A stretch of DNA of 64,000 nt, taken from Streptomyces sp. NBC_01232. Lineage in GTDB: Bacteria; Actinomycetota; Actinomycetes; Streptomycetales; Streptomycetaceae. Below, piece after piece: positions 1 through 9,663 of this stretch; positions within the stretch are counted from its first letter, which is position 1; every line of letters starts with the position of its first letter. Both the position numbers and the translations under genes were made by a program. The notes under the pieces were generated by a model, which worked only from the letters and a program-made list of their open reading frames with translations, was not told the origin of the DNA and searched no databases. Location: positions 1,798,001 to 1,862,000 of the forward strand of contig NZ_CP108518.1 in assembly GCF_035989885.1 (NCBI RefSeq). Reading direction: 5' to 3'.

Positions 1-822
1 CGGGCCGAGGACCCACTTGCCCCAGGCGTCGCCGCGCTGGCCACAGGCGATCATCGGCTCCTCGGGCTTGGCGCCCTGGCCGGCGGCGGCGCGCTGCGCC
101 GGGTCGTTGCAGTCCAGTGCCGCGAACTTGGCCTGGAGGGCCGCTGCGGCGGCCTCGTCACCGGTCGGCGCCGGCGCGGAGGCCGAGGGCGACGGAGCCT
201 TGGTGTCGTCTGCCTTCTTCGACTCGCTCGCCGAGGGCGAGGGAGTGGGGGCGGCCGGGGCCTTGAGGGCCTCACTGAGCGCGCGGCCCTGGGAAGTGGC
301 GCTGGACGACGGGGTGGCGGAGGGGCTGGTCTTGCCGTCCCCGGCCTTGGGAGCCCCGGAGCCGCTCGCGGAGGGGCTCGGGCTCGGGGTGCCCTCGGGA
401 GCGGCCGGGGAGCCGTCCGCGAAGGCGATGACCGGGCGGAAGTAGAGCTGGGCGGTCGTACCGACCTGCTCGCGCGCCTGCTGCTCGTTCGTCCCCTTGG
501 GGATGTTCACGATGATGTGGTCGCGGCCCTGGGTCTGGACCTCCGCCTCGGACACGCCGAGACCGTTGACGCGGCGGTCGATGATGCCGACCGCCGTGTT
601 CATGTTGGTCTCGTTGATGGCGCTCTCTTTGCCGGGCTCGCTCTTGGCCTTGAGCGTGATGCTCGTGCCGCCGGCGAGGTCGATGCCCAGCCTGGGAGTC
701 GTCTGCTTGGAGATGAACATCCCCGCGGTGAGCGCCACCATTGCGATCAGGATGATCGCCAGGGCACGCCCCGGCCTCCCCTGAGCCCCCGTGGGCCGCC
801 GGCCCTTCTTCGGTGCTGCCAC
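1..822 (-). CDS. secD: SecD, protein translocase subunit (N-terminal part, cut by window edge)
   Basis: This is the first 274 codons of SecD, the membrane partner of SecF that uses proton motive force to help pull exported proteins through SecYEG. A GTG start at 822 follows an AGGGAG ribosome site. Residues about 20-39 form the first membrane helix, followed by the family motif LGIDLAGGT (canonical LGLDLRGG). The periplasmic P1 region contains an approximately 90-residue Ser/Pro/Ala-rich insert (about residues 136-225), absent from the E. coli protein. The gene lies downstream of yajC on the same strand, the usual order. The C-terminus and the other helices lie outside the window. Confidence 0.93.
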   Translation of the reverse strand, partial: MAAPKKGRRPTGAQGRPGRALAIILIAMVALTAGMFISKQTTPRLGIDLAGGTSITLKAKSEPGKESAINETNMNTAVGIIDRRVNGLGVSEAEVQTQGRDHIIVNIPKGTNEQQAREQVGTTAQLYFRPVIAFADGSPAAPEGTPSPSPSASGSGAPKAGDGKTSPSATPSSSATSQGRALSEALKAPAAPTPSPSASESKKADDTKAPSPSASAPAPTGDEAAAAALQAKFAALDCNDPAQRAAAGQGAKPEEPMIACGQRGDAWGKWVLGP

Positions 823-975
823 CTTGTCGTTTCTCCCTGTCCAACCGTCCCGCGCCGGGTCAGCGCGTGGACGGCCACGAAATGTGTGGTGGGGACCCCT
901 GCCCCCCGCAGAAGTGTCACAGACGAGGACCGTGCCGGTCGCCGGTCGGGCGCCTCCACGGTCCCCCGTCGAGCG

Positions 976-1452
976 TTACTTCGCGCCGGCCTCGCCGTCG
1001 GACTTGCCGTCCTTGGGCTCGTCGTCGCCCTTGGGCGCGTCCTCGTCCTTCTTGCCCAGGTCGAGCTTCGGAGCCTCGTCCTCGTCCTTGGTGAGGTCCG
1101 TCTTCGGAGCCTCGGTCAGCGAGGAGGCGTCATCCGGGACGACCGGCGTGTCGGTCGGCTCGTCGTCGCTGATGCCGTGGACGATGCGGTTGTACTCCGC
1201 ATCCTCGAGAACGGCGCCGATGGAGTTCTTCGCGAAGATCGCGTGGACGCCGGGAGCCAGCTCCAGAGTGACGGTGTCGTCACCGATCTCCTTCACCGTG
1301 GCGTACATGCCGCCGATGGTGCGGACCCCGGTGCCGGGCGTCATCTGGTTGCGCATCTGCGCAGCTGCCTGCTGCTTCTTCTTCGCGGAGCGGGTCATCA
1401 GGAACATCGCCCCGATGAGCACGATGAACGGGAGGAGTGTCACGAGATTCAC
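976..1452 (-). CDS. yajC: YajC, Sec translocon accessory membrane protein
   Basis: A 158-residue protein with one N-terminal membrane helix (about residues 4-20, starting MNLVTLLPFIVLIGAMF) and the short YajC domain, including GVRTIGGMYATV. YajC associates with SecDF and with SecYEG at the membrane. The C-terminal 60 residues are acidic and low in complexity (Asp/Glu/Lys/Pro), longer than in E. coli YajC (110 residues) but common in Streptomyces. It sits between ruvB and secD, all on the same strand, matching the conserved ruvCAB-yajC-secDF order. Confidence 0.93.
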   Translation of the reverse strand: MNLVTLLPFIVLIGAMFLMTRSAKKKQQAAAQMRNQMTPGTGVRTIGGMYATVKEIGDDTVTLELAPGVHAIFAKNSIGAVLEDAEYNRIVHGISDDEPTDTPVVPDDASSLTEAPKTDLTKDEDEAPKLDLGKKDEDAPKGDDEPKDGKSDGEAGAK

Positions 1453-1617
1453 GGGACGGAGATCCTTCGCACGACCGCACGCGGACGGCGGCCTTTTCTA
1501 CGGGGGTGGGCACACCGACCCGAAGGGTCGGCATCGGCGGAGTCTAGGCGAGTCCGCACCGATGGAACAACGCCCAGCATGGCACCGCAGTTCCTGAGGG
1601 CGCGAACCTCCGCGCCG

Positions 1618-2679
1618 TCAGGCCCCGAACAAGCCCTGTTGTCCGCTTGATCCACTCCCGCCGTGCTGCGGCGGTACGAGTCCCAGGTGAGCCCATGCGG
1701 CGGGCGTCGCCACCCGTCCCCGCGGGGTGCGGGCGAGCAGCCCCTCGCGGACCAGGAAGGGCTCCGCGACCTCCTCCACGGTCTCCCGTTCCTCGCCGAC
1801 CGCCACGGCGAGGGTGGACAGGCCCACGGGTCCGCCGCCGAAGAGCTTGAGCAACGCTTCGAGAACGGCCCGATCCAGTCTGTCGAGGCCGCGCCCGTCC
1901 ACCTCGTACACCTGGAGGGCGGTGCCGGCCACCTCGCGGTTGATCACGCCGTCGGCCCGGACCTGGGCGTAGTCGCGGACACGGCGCAGCAGGCGGTTGG
2001 CGATACGCGGGGTGCCGCGGGAGCGTCCGGCGATCTCGGCGGCGCCGGCGGTGTCGATCTCGACGTCGAGGAGGCGGGCGGAGCGGTGGATCACGCGTTC
2101 CAGCTCCTCGGGGGCGTAGAACTCCATGTGACCGGTGAATCCGAAGCGGTCGCGCAGCGGCGGGGGCAGCAGGCCGGCCCGGGTGGTGGCGCCGACCAGG
2201 GTGAAGGGCGGCAGCTCCAGCGGGATCGCGGTGGCCCCGGGGCCCTTGCCGACGATCACGTCGACGCGGAAGTCCTCCATGGCCATGTAGAGCATCTCCT
2301 CGGCGGGCCGGGACATGCGGTGGATCTCGTCGAGGAAGAGGACCTCGCCCTCCTGGAGGGAGGAGAGGATCGCGGCGAGGTCGCCGGCGTGCTGGATGGC
2401 GGGGCCGGAGGTGATGCGGATGGGAGCGCCCATCTCGGCCGCGATGATCATGGAGAGGGTGGTCTTGCCGAGGCCGGGCGCACCCGAGAGCAGGACGTGG
2501 TCGGCGGTGGCTCCGCGCTGGCGGGCCGCCTTGAGGACGAGGTCCAGCTGCTGGCGGACCTTCTCCTGGCCGACGAACTCCCCGAGGTCCTTGGGGCGCA
2601 GGGCCGCCTCGACGGCGGTGTCCTCGCCGTCGGCGGCGGCCGCCACGATCCGGTCGTCGCTCTCGTCTTCCCAGTTCAC
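1618..2679 (-). CDS. ruvB: RuvB, Holliday junction branch-migration ATPase
   Basis: A 353-residue AAA+ motor that, with RuvA, drives branch migration of Holliday junctions in recombination and repair. Walker A is GAPGLGKTT (residues 66-74), Walker B is FLDEIHR (about 115-121), the GATTRAG sensor stretch lies near residue 165, and a C-terminal winged helix ends in a Gly/Gln-rich tail. Length is normal for the family. It follows ruvA after a 175-nt gap on the same strand. Confidence 0.97.
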   Translation of the reverse strand: MNWEDESDDRIVAAAADGEDTAVEAALRPKDLGEFVGQEKVRQQLDLVLKAARQRGATADHVLLSGAPGLGKTTLSMIIAAEMGAPIRITSGPAIQHAGDLAAILSSLQEGEVLFLDEIHRMSRPAEEMLYMAMEDFRVDVIVGKGPGATAIPLELPPFTLVGATTRAGLLPPPLRDRFGFTGHMEFYAPEELERVIHRSARLLDVEIDTAGAAEIAGRSRGTPRIANRLLRRVRDYAQVRADGVINREVAGTALQVYEVDGRGLDRLDRAVLEALLKLFGGGPVGLSTLAVAVGEERETVEEVAEPFLVREGLLARTPRGRVATPAAWAHLGLVPPQHGGSGSSGQQGLFGA

Positions 2680-2854
2680 GCTGTCAGTCTGCCTTCTCGG
2701 TGGTGGAGCAGGTGTTCGGTGCCCCGCGGGCGCAGCTCGGCACAGGGGGCCTCGCCGACGTTCGCGGAGCAGGGTGCGGGGCGGATCCGTGGCGGGGTCG
2801 GGGGCGGAAGAGCCCCGCTCATGGAGCCCCGGGCACGGCGGGGCCGCGGAGCGG

Positions 2855-3487
2855 TCAACGGGCCCGGTTGAGGGACTGCAGAGCCGCCCGCAGGAGCTGC
2901 GGCACGGGGGCGGAGCCGCCGGCGGCGATGGCCGCCTCGGCCTGCGGGGTGACTGCGGCGACGGCGTCCTCCGCGTCGCGCGAGGCGTAGCCGAGGCCGA
3001 TCAGGGCGGCGGAGAGCTGCTCGGTCCAGGGGGCGGGTCCGGAGGCCGCGGCCCGCTGGGCGCCCACGAGGCCGCTGCTGCCCAGCGGAGCCCCCAGCTT
3101 GCCCTTCAGTTCGAGGAGCAGCTTCTGGGCCCCCTTCTTGCCGATGCCCGGTACCGCCACCAGCGCCTTCTCGTCCCCCGTGGAGACGGCGAGGCGCAGG
3201 GCGTCGGGGCTGTGCACGCCGAGCATGGCCTGCGCGAGCCTGGGCCCGACGCCGCTGGCGGTCTGCAGGACCTCGAAGACCTGGCGCTCGTCGTCGTCGG
3301 CGAAGCCGTAGAGGGTCAGCGAGTCCTCCCGTACGACCAGGGAGGTGGCCAGCCGGGCCTGCTCCCCCATCCGCAGGCCGGAGATGGTGTTCGGCGTGCA
3401 GTGCACGGCCATGCCCACTCCCCCGACCTCGATCACGGCAAGGGTGGGGGCGAGTGCGGCGACGGGGCCGCTGACGAAGGCGATCAT
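2855..3487 (-). CDS. ruvA: RuvA, Holliday junction recognition protein
   Basis: A 210-residue RuvA, which as a tetramer binds the four-way junction and recruits RuvB. The start is the ATG at 3487 giving MIAFVSGPV; longer readings of the same frame are not RuvA. It overlaps the ruvC stop codon by 4 nt (ATGA), implying translational coupling. Helix-hairpin-helix segments are visible, for example [19 protein letters not shown], and the C-terminal RuvB-binding domain (about residues 150-205) contains [16 protein letters not shown]. Confidence 0.96.
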   Translation of the reverse strand: MIAFVSGPVAALAPTLAVIEVGGVGMAVHCTPNTISGLRMGEQARLATSLVVREDSLTLYGFADDDERQVFEVLQTASGVGPRLAQAMLGVHSPDALRLAVSTGDEKALVAVPGIGKKGAQKLLLELKGKLGAPLGSSGLVGAQRAAASGPAPWTEQLSAALIGLGYASRDAEDAVAAVTPQAEAAIAAGGSAPVPQLLRAALQSLNRAR

Positions 3488-4014
3488 CGGGTACGGCCTT
3501 TCGAGGCGTGCAGAGCGACCGCCTGCTGGAGGCGGTTCTGGGCGGGGGCCCGCCAGATGTGGCAGATGGCGAGGGCGAGGGCGTCGGCGGCGTCCGCCGG
3601 CTTGGGCGGCGCGTCCAGCCTCAGCAGCCGGGTGACCATCGCCCCGACCTGTGCCTTGTCGGCCCGGCCGCTGCCGGTGACGGCGGCCTTGACCTCGCTG
3701 GGGGTGTGCAGGGCGACCGGTATCCCGCGGCGGGCCGCGCACAGCATCGCCACGGCGCTCGCCTGGGCGGTGCCCATCACGGTGCTGACGTTGTGCTGGC
3801 TGAACACCCGCTCCACGGCGACGACTTCGGGCCGGTGCGTGTCGAGCCACTCCTCGATGCCCTGCTCGATGGCGACGAGCCGGAGGCCCAACTCGGCGTC
3901 CGCGGGCGTCCGTACGACCCCCACGCCGAGCATGGTCAGGGGCCGGCCGGCCACACCCTCGACCACGCCGACGCCGCACCGGGTCAGCCCCGGGTCCACA
4001 CCGAGTACGCGCAC
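3484..4014 (-). CDS. ruvC: RuvC, Holliday junction endonuclease
   Basis: A 176-residue resolvase that cuts Holliday junctions symmetrically. All four catalytic acidic residues are present: Asp7 (MRVLGVDPG), Glu68 (VAVERVF), Asp141 and Asp144 ([15 protein letters not shown]). It is the first gene of the ruvC-ruvA-ruvB-yajC-secD run. A strong terminator separates it from yebC upstream, so it probably has its own promoter in the short region 4015-4083. Confidence 0.97.
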   Translation of the reverse strand: MRVLGVDPGLTRCGVGVVEGVAGRPLTMLGVGVVRTPADAELGLRLVAIEQGIEEWLDTHRPEVVAVERVFSQHNVSTVMGTAQASAVAMLCAARRGIPVALHTPSEVKAAVTGSGRADKAQVGAMVTRLLRLDAPPKPADAADALALAICHIWRAPAQNRLQQAVALHASKGRTR

Positions 4015-4083
4015 GCACCAACCCCCTGTCCTTCGCTCGCCTGTCCGGTCCGGTGCAGGCTATCCGGCGCCACTGACAAAGCG

Positions 4084-4116
4084 ACGGGCCGACAGGGTGT
4101 GTCCCTGTCGGCCCGT
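4084..4116 (-). terminator. Rho-independent-type terminator after yebC
   Basis: A perfect 14-bp stem (4084-4097 with 4103-4116) closes a 5-nt TGTGT loop, 17 nt beyond the yebC stop codon. There is no long T-run, as is usual in Streptomyces. It would insulate yebC transcription from ruvC. Confidence 0.8.
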
Positions 4117-4133
4117 GGAAATCAGTGCCCGGA

Positions 4134-4886
4134 TCAGGCGTCGACCTTCTCCATGACCTCGTCCGAGACGTCGAAGTTGGCGAAGACGTTCTGCACGTCG
4201 TCGCTGTCCTCCAGCGCGTCGATCAGCTTGAAGATCTTGCGCGCGCCCTCTTCGTCCAGCTCGACCTGCATGGTCGGCAGGAAGTTGGAGTCGGCCGAGT
4301 CGTAGTCGATGCCGGCGGCCTGGAGCGCGGTACGGACCGCGACCATGTCGGTGGCCTCGCTGATGATCTCGAAGCTCTCGCCGAGGTCGTTGACCTCTTC
4401 GGCACCGGCGTCGAGCACCGTCTCCAGAACGTCGTCCTCGGAGAGCTCGCCCTTGGGCAGCAGGACGACACCCTTGCGGTTGAACAGGTACGAGACCGAG
4501 CCCGGGTCGGCCATCGAGCCGCCGTTGCGGGTCATGGCGACGCGCACGTCGGACGCGGCACGGTTGCGGTTGTCGGTGAGGCACTCGATGAGCACCGCGA
4601 CACCGTTGGGACCGTAGCCCTCGTACATGATCGTTTCGTAGTCGGCGCCGCCGGCCTCGAGTCCACCGCCGCGCTTGACCGCGGAGTCGATGTTCTTGTT
4701 CGGGACCGAGCTCTTCTTGGCCTTCTGGATGGCGTCGAAGAGCGTCGGGTTGCCATCGATGTCGGCGCCGCCCATACGGGCCGCGACCTCGATGTTCTTG
4801 ATCAGCTTCGCGAAGAGCTTGCCGCGCTTGGCGTCAACCACGGCCTTCTTGTGCTTCGTCGTAGCCCATTTAGAGTGGCCGGACAT
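4134..4886 (-). CDS. YebC/PmpR (TACO1) family protein
   Basis: A 250-residue member of the YebC/TACO1 family with the signature start [14 protein letters not shown]. Family members act as transcription regulators or help ribosomes through proline-rich stretches; the sequence cannot tell which applies here. Full length, well conserved throughout, with the typical acidic C-terminal domains. Position between pdxT and ruvC is conserved in actinobacteria. A terminator immediately follows. Confidence 0.95.
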   Translation of the reverse strand: MSGHSKWATTKHKKAVVDAKRGKLFAKLIKNIEVAARMGGADIDGNPTLFDAIQKAKKSSVPNKNIDSAVKRGGGLEAGGADYETIMYEGYGPNGVAVLIECLTDNRNRAASDVRVAMTRNGGSMADPGSVSYLFNRKGVVLLPKGELSEDDVLETVLDAGAEEVNDLGESFEIISEATDMVAVRTALQAAGIDYDSADSNFLPTMQVELDEEGARKIFKLIDALEDSDDVQNVFANFDVSDEVMEKVDA

Positions 4887-4943
4887 CTGCCTGTCTCCTT
4901 CGCGTCACCAACAATGTTCGCCTCAGATCCTACCGGGACGCCG

Positions 4944-5537
4944 TTACAGCCCGGTGCGCACCATGTCGACGAAGTACGCGTGAACGCGGTCGTCTCCGGT
5001 CAGCTCGGGGTGGAACGAGGTCGCGAGGACATTGCCCTGGCGCACGGCGACCGTGTGGCCGTCGTACGTGGCGAGCACCTCGGCGGCGGCGCCGACCGAC
5101 TCGACCCAGGGGGCACGGATGAAGACGCCCTCGACGGGACCGCCCGCTATGCCCGCGAAGTCGACCTTCGCCTCGAAGGACTCGTTCTGCCGGCCGAAGG
5201 CGTTGCGGCGCACGATCATGTCGATGCCGCCCAGCGTCTCCTGGTCCGCACGGCCGTCCAGGAGCTTGTCCGCGAGCATGATCATGCCGGCGCAGGTGCC
5301 GTACACGGGCATTCCGGCGGCCACGCGCTCGCGCAGCGGCTCCAGCATGCCGAACAGCACGGCCAGCTTCGACATGGTGGTGGACTCGCCGCCGGGGATC
5401 ACCAGGGCGTCGACCTCGGCGAGCTCCTCGGGACGCCGGACCGGCCTGGCCACGGCGTCCGCCGCGGCCAGGGCGATCAGGTGCTCCCGTACGTCGCCCT
5501 GGAGCGCCAGGACACCGATCACGGGGGTGTTCGTCAT
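4944..5537 (-). CDS. pdxT: PdxT, glutaminase subunit of pyridoxal 5'-phosphate synthase
   Basis: A 197-residue class I glutamine amidotransferase that makes ammonia from glutamine for PdxS. The oxyanion-strand motif GGESTT (residues 49-54), the nucleophile Cys82 in YGTCAGMI and the His/Glu pair in SFHPEL near the C-terminus complete the triad. It starts 6 nt after the pdxS stop, so the two subunits are co-transcribed. Confidence 0.97.
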   Translation of the reverse strand: MTNTPVIGVLALQGDVREHLIALAAADAVARPVRRPEELAEVDALVIPGGESTTMSKLAVLFGMLEPLRERVAAGMPVYGTCAGMIMLADKLLDGRADQETLGGIDMIVRRNAFGRQNESFEAKVDFAGIAGGPVEGVFIRAPWVESVGAAAEVLATYDGHTVAVRQGNVLATSFHPELTGDDRVHAYFVDMVRTGL

Positions 5538-5543
5538 GACCGA

Positions 5544-6461
5544 TTACCAGCCGCGGTTGGCGTAGCGCTCGGACTCGGGGAGGGTGTCGCAGTTGATGCC
5601 GACCATGGCCTCGCCCAGGTTGCGGGAGGCGTCCGCGATGATCTTCGGGTCGTCGTAGAAGGTGGTGGCCTTCACGATGGCGGCGGCGCGCTTGGCCGGG
5701 TCGCCCGACTTGAAGATGCCGGAGCCGACGAAGACGCCCTCGGCACCGAGCTGGCGCATCAGCGCGGCGTCGGCGGGGGTGGCGACGCCACCGGCGGAGA
5801 ACAGCACGACCGGGAGCTTGCCGAGCTCGGCAACTTCCTTGACGAGCTCGTACGGGGCGCGCAGCTCCTTGGCGGCGGCGAACAGCTCGTTGTTGTCGTA
5901 GCCGCGCAGGCGGGCGATCTCGTTCTTGATCTGGCGCAGGTGGCGGACGGCCTCGACCACGTTGCCGGTGCCGGCCTCGCCCTTCGAGCGGATCATGGCC
6001 GCGCCCTCGGCGATGCGGCGCAGGGCCTCGCCCAGGTTGGTGGCGCCACAGACGAAGGGGGTGGTGAACGCCCACTTGTCGGAGTGGTTGACCTCGTCGG
6101 CCGGGGTCAGGACCTCGGACTCGTCGATGTAGTCGACGCCGAGGGACTGCAGGACCTGTGCCTCGACGAAGTGGCCGATGCGGGACTTGGCCATGACCGG
6201 GATCGAGACGGCCTCGATGATCTCTTCGATCATGTTGGGGTCCGACATGCGCGCGACGCCGCCGTCCTTGCGGATGTCGGCGGGGACCCGCTCCAGGGCC
6301 ATGACGGCCACGGCGCCGGCGTCCTCGGCGATCTTCGCCTGCTCGGCGTTGACCACGTCCATGATCACGCCGCCCTTCAGCTGCTCGGCCATGCCGCGCT
6401 TGACGCGCGAGGTGCCGATCGCCGACTCGGCGGACTGGGGGGAGGTGGGAAGCGTGCTCAC
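5544..6461 (-). CDS. pdxS: PdxS, synthase subunit of pyridoxal 5'-phosphate synthase
   Basis: A 305-residue (beta/alpha)8 enzyme that condenses ribose 5-phosphate, glyceraldehyde 3-phosphate and ammonia into vitamin B6 phosphate. The Schiff-base lysine region [14 protein letters not shown] is intact (Lys92), as is [13 protein letters not shown] near the N-terminus. Forms a 12+12 complex with PdxT, encoded directly downstream. The 170-nt leader has a small hairpin (6565-6579) and a GGAC-N2-GTCC dyad near 6538-6547; whether a MocR-type PdxR protein binds there is not shown. Confidence 0.97.
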   Translation of the reverse strand: MSTLPTSPQSAESAIGTSRVKRGMAEQLKGGVIMDVVNAEQAKIAEDAGAVAVMALERVPADIRKDGGVARMSDPNMIEEIIEAVSIPVMAKSRIGHFVEAQVLQSLGVDYIDESEVLTPADEVNHSDKWAFTTPFVCGATNLGEALRRIAEGAAMIRSKGEAGTGNVVEAVRHLRQIKNEIARLRGYDNNELFAAAKELRAPYELVKEVAELGKLPVVLFSAGGVATPADAALMRQLGAEGVFVGSGIFKSGDPAKRAAAIVKATTFYDDPKIIADASRNLGEAMVGINCDTLPESERYANRGW

Positions 6462-6632
6462 GGATTGACCTCACTCGAAGGGAGCTCGAAAGGAAGACGG
6501 GGTACTGCTCGTACTACCCGACCGAGGAAACCCCAGGGGACCAGTCCACTACAAGGGCCAATGTGGAGCCTGTGGCTCCTTGATTTGTCCCTCGCGGCCC
6601 TTGGAAGGTCGGCCTGATCGGCAGGACACCCC

Positions 6633-7175
6633 CTAGACCGGCCGATCTGCAAGATCCACCGGAGGCTCGTCGTCCATTTCGAAGGCGAGCGGGAAGGGCG
6701 CGTGCCCCGCCAGTCTGAACCAGCGGACCTTGCGATGCCTGCGCAGCGCGCGGGCGGCCCGTACCGAGTCGTTGAGGAAGCGCCGCGCCATCGGCACCCG
6801 GCGGACGGCCGCCGCCAGCTCCTCCGTGGCCTCCGCCCCGCCGGGGGCCGCCTTGAGCACGTCGACCTGGTCGGCATCGGCGAAGACCGCCCGCAGTGCC
6901 TGGCTGAGCTCGCTCTCGGCGACCTCGCGGTGCTCCTCCTCGGCCTGCCGGGCGGCGTGCGCGGCCTCGTACAGCACCAGGGAGGAGGCGGGGTCGAGCA
7001 CCCCGGAGGTGGCCACCTCCAGCACGACGGAGGCCCGGCGTACGAGCTGCGCGTCGAGGGCGGCCCGCGCGGCGTCCATCCGCGAGTGCAGCCGGTCGAG
7101 CCGGCCGGCGGTCCAGCTGAGGTAGACCCCGATGACTCCGAGAGCCAGGGCGATCCAGACAAGGGTTTCGATCAC
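6633..7175 (-). CDS. Membrane-anchored protein of unknown function, LemA-like
   Basis: A 180-residue protein from a GTG start at 7175. Residues 2-20 (IETLVWIALALGVIGVYL) form an N-terminal membrane anchor; the rest is helical and charged with likely coiled coil. The stretch RAALDAQLVRRASVVLEVA resembles the start of LemA domains, so a LemA-like fold is suggested but not established. It lies upstream of pdxS on the same strand, separated by 170 nt. No catalytic motif seen. Confidence 0.75.
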   Translation of the reverse strand: MIETLVWIALALGVIGVYLSWTAGRLDRLHSRMDAARAALDAQLVRRASVVLEVATSGVLDPASSLVLYEAAHAARQAEEEHREVAESELSQALRAVFADADQVDVLKAAPGGAEATEELAAAVRRVPMARRFLNDSVRAARALRRHRKVRWFRLAGHAPFPLAFEMDDEPPVDLADRPV

Positions 7176-7285
7176 GCTGCGCGACCCTACCGCTCCACTC
7201 GTCCCCCGCCCCCATCGGGCCTGGCCCCGGCCACCCCGGACCGCATAGGGTCCATGATCCACACCGATCGGGGGGACACCGGCAC

Positions 7286-7549
7286 ATGGCGCCGTACCGC
7301 AGACCACTGGCCACAGCCCTGTCCGCCGTGGCGGCCGTCCTCGTGGCGGTCGCACTGGTCGCCGTCAGCCGGGGCGGCTCGTAGGGCGGCCTCGTCGTCC
7401 TGCACCAGGTGCGCGGCCATGTCGTCGCGATGGGCTGGGTGACGCTGATCGCCCTGATAGCGGCCGTCGTGCTGGGGGTGCGGCGCCCGTACACGCGCGT
7501 GACCGTGGACGCCGGCGGGCCGCCCGACCGGACCGTCAGCGCCGGCTGA
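7286..7549 (+). pseudogene. Small two-helix membrane protein gene split by an in-frame TAG
   Basis: From ATG 7286 the frame encodes a basic start and one hydrophobic helix (ALSAVAAVLVAVALVAV), then hits TAG at 7382-7384. The same frame continues without interruption to TGA at 7547-7549 with a second helix (GWVTLIALIAAVVLGVRRPY). Read through the TAG it makes a coherent 87-residue two-helix protein of unknown function. A G-run upstream (about 7270-7275) could serve as ribosome site. Alternatives are a sequencing error, a recent nonsense mutation, or stop-codon readthrough. Confidence 0.5.
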
Positions 7550-7588
7550 CCGGAGCGACGCCCCCGGACCCGGAGGCGGTGCGGCCCG

Positions 7589-8761
7589 TCAGGAGGACGA
7601 GACGTCCTTCGAGAAGCCCAGGCGGGTGCGCAGCGGTACCCGCTCGTCCGCGCCGACCGCCGCCGCGCCGTCCGTCACCGTTTCGTAGACGGCCAGGATG
7701 TCCGCCCCGACCGTGGACCAGTCGAAGCGGCGGACGTGCGCCGCGCCGCGGGCGCTGAGCTCGGCCCGGCGGCCTGGGTCGCGGAGCAGGGTGATCGCCG
7801 CCGTCGCCAGGGCGTCGGCGTTCTCGTTGGCGAAGAGGTCGCCCGCCCCGCCCTGGTCCAGGACCTGCGCGAAGGCGTCCAGGTCCGAGGCGAGGACCGC
7901 GGCCCCCGCCGAGAGGGCCTCGACCAGGATGATGCCGAAGCTCTCGCCGCCGGTGTTCGGGGCGACGTACACGTCGACGCTGCGCAGCAGCCGCGCCTTG
8001 TCCTCGTCCGAGACCATGCCGAGGAATTCGACCCGCTTGCGCAGGTCCGGGGGCAGGGAGGCCACCGCCTCCTCCTCGTCACCGCGGCCCGCGACGAGCA
8101 GCCGTACGTCCGGGCAGGCCTCGACGATCTTCGGGAAGGCGGCCATCAGCACCGGCAGGCCCTTGCGGGGCTCGTCGATCCGGCCGATGAAGCCCAGGGT
8201 CTGCCCGGACCACTCGGGGTTGGGCTCGGCCTTGGCGAAGAAGTCCACGTCGACGCCGTTGGGGATGACCACCGCGTCGCCGCCGAGGTGCTCCACCAGC
8301 GTGCGCCGGGCGTACTCGCTCACCGCGATCCGCGCGCTGATCTTCTCCAGGGCCGGCTGCAGGATCGGGTACGCGGCGATCATCGCCCGGGACCGGGGGT
8401 TCGAGGTGTGGAAGGTCGCTACGATCGGCCCCTGCGCCGCCCAGCAGGACAGCAGGCCCAGCGAGGGCGAGGCCGGCTCGTGGATGTGGATCACGTCGAA
8501 GGTGCCGTCGTGGAGCCAGCGCCGCACCCGGGCGGCGGAGAGGAACCCGAAGTTGAGGCGGGCCACGGAGCCGTTGTACGGGACCGGCACCGCCCGCCCC
8601 GCCGAGACCACGTACGGCGGCAGCGGGGTGTCGTCGTCCGCCGGAGCGAGCACGGACACCTCGTGGCCGAGGCGGATCAGGTGCTCCGCCAGGTCCCGGA
8701 TGTGGAACTGGACGCCACCCGGCACGTCCCACGAGTACGGGCACACGATGCCGATCTTCAC
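7589..8761 (-). CDS. pimA: PimA-like phosphatidylinositol alpha-mannosyltransferase (GT4)
   Basis: A 390-residue GT-B glycosyltransferase, closely resembling mycobacterial PimA, which transfers mannose from GDP-mannose to phosphatidylinositol at the inner membrane face. The N-terminus reads CPYSWDVPGGVQFH, with AVPVPYNGSVARL and a C-terminal EX7E motif in NTGGESFGIILVEALSAG. GTG start at 8761 overlaps the last base of the acyltransferase stop codon. The pgsA-acyltransferase-pimA order equals that in Mycobacterium and supports the assignment; acceptor specificity in Streptomyces is inferred. Confidence 0.87.
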   Translation of the reverse strand: MKIGIVCPYSWDVPGGVQFHIRDLAEHLIRLGHEVSVLAPADDDTPLPPYVVSAGRAVPVPYNGSVARLNFGFLSAARVRRWLHDGTFDVIHIHEPASPSLGLLSCWAAQGPIVATFHTSNPRSRAMIAAYPILQPALEKISARIAVSEYARRTLVEHLGGDAVVIPNGVDVDFFAKAEPNPEWSGQTLGFIGRIDEPRKGLPVLMAAFPKIVEACPDVRLLVAGRGDEEEAVASLPPDLRKRVEFLGMVSDEDKARLLRSVDVYVAPNTGGESFGIILVEALSAGAAVLASDLDAFAQVLDQGGAGDLFANENADALATAAITLLRDPGRRAELSARGAAHVRRFDWSTVGADILAVYETVTDGAAAVGADERVPLRTRLGFSKDVSSS

Positions 8762-9663
8762 TACGGGCGCTCCTCCAGGTCGTCCAGCCACAGCCGCTGC
8801 AGCATGTGCCAGTCCTCCGGGTGCTCGGCGATGCCCCACGCGAAGACGTCCGCCACCGCCTGCGTCATGACGGTGGTCTTCTCGGTCCGGGTCCCGGTCT
8901 TCGGAACCTCCACCTCGGGGTGGATCCGGCCGTACATCCGGGGAGTGTCGCCGTAGTGCAGGGTGGCCGGGAGCAGGACCGCGCCGGTCTGCTGGGCCAG
9001 CAGCGCCGGCCCGGCCGGCATCCGCGCGGTGGATCCGAAGAAGTCCACCTCGACCCCGGAGGCCGACAGGTCCCGGTCCGCGACCAGGCAGACCAGGCCG
9101 CCGGAGCGCAGCCTGCGGGCGAGGGTGCCGAAGGCGGCTCCGCCGCTGTGCGGCAGGACCTCCATGCCCAGGCTCTCCCGGTAGGCCACGAACCGGTCGT
9201 AGAGGCTCTCGGGCTTGAGCCGCTCGGCGACCGTGGTGAACGGCGCCTTCATGTGGCCGATGGCCCAGGCCCCGGCGAGGTCCCAGTTGGCGAGGTGCGG
9301 CAGGGCGACGATCACTCCGCGCCCGGAGTCCAGGGCCTCGCGCAGCAGGTGCTCGTCCGTGAACTCGACGTCCGTGCTGAACCGTTTCGGATCCATGGTC
9401 GGCAGCCGGAAGGACTCCATCCAGTACCGCATGTAGGAGCGCATGCCCGCCTGCGACAGCTCGCGCAGCCGCTCCGGACCGGCGTCGGGCACCACCCGGG
9501 CCAGGTTCGACTCCAGCCGCAGCACGCTCTTGCCGCGCCGCTTCCACGCGAAATCGGCGATCCGCCGGCCGAGGGCCACGGCGGCCGGCTCGGGCAGCTT
9601 CTTGACGCCGGCCCAGCCGAGCCCGTACAGCGAGTCGACCAGCTTGTCCTGTGTGGCACCCAT
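8761..9663 (-). CDS. Phosphatidylinositol mannoside acyltransferase (PatA/LpxL-like)
   Basis: A 300-residue lysophospholipid/lauroyl acyltransferase-family protein. The HX4D catalytic motif is visible in LPHLANWDLAGA, followed by family segments such as GGLVCLVADRDLS and TGAVLLPATLHYGD. In mycobacteria the equivalent (PatA) acylates the mannose of phosphatidylinositol mannosides. ATG at 9663 shares one base with the pgsA stop (TGATG), and its own stop overlaps pimA, so the three genes are translationally coupled. Confidence 0.88.
   Translation of the reverse strand: MGATQDKLVDSLYGLGWAGVKKLPEPAAVALGRRIADFAWKRRGKSVLRLESNLARVVPDAGPERLRELSQAGMRSYMRYWMESFRLPTMDPKRFSTDVEFTDEHLLREALDSGRGVIVALPHLANWDLAGAWAIGHMKAPFTTVAERLKPESLYDRFVAYRESLGMEVLPHSGGAAFGTLARRLRSGGLVCLVADRDLSASGVEVDFFGSTARMPAGPALLAQQTGAVLLPATLHYGDTPRMYGRIHPEVEVPKTGTRTEKTTVMTQAVADVFAWGIAEHPEDWHMLQRLWLDDLEERP

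Noticed and set aside
4125..6617. Long open frame on the plus strand antisense to yebC and pdxST
   Set aside because: It is the mirror frame of high-GC genes on the other strand, with His/Gly/Asp-rich composition and no ribosome site.
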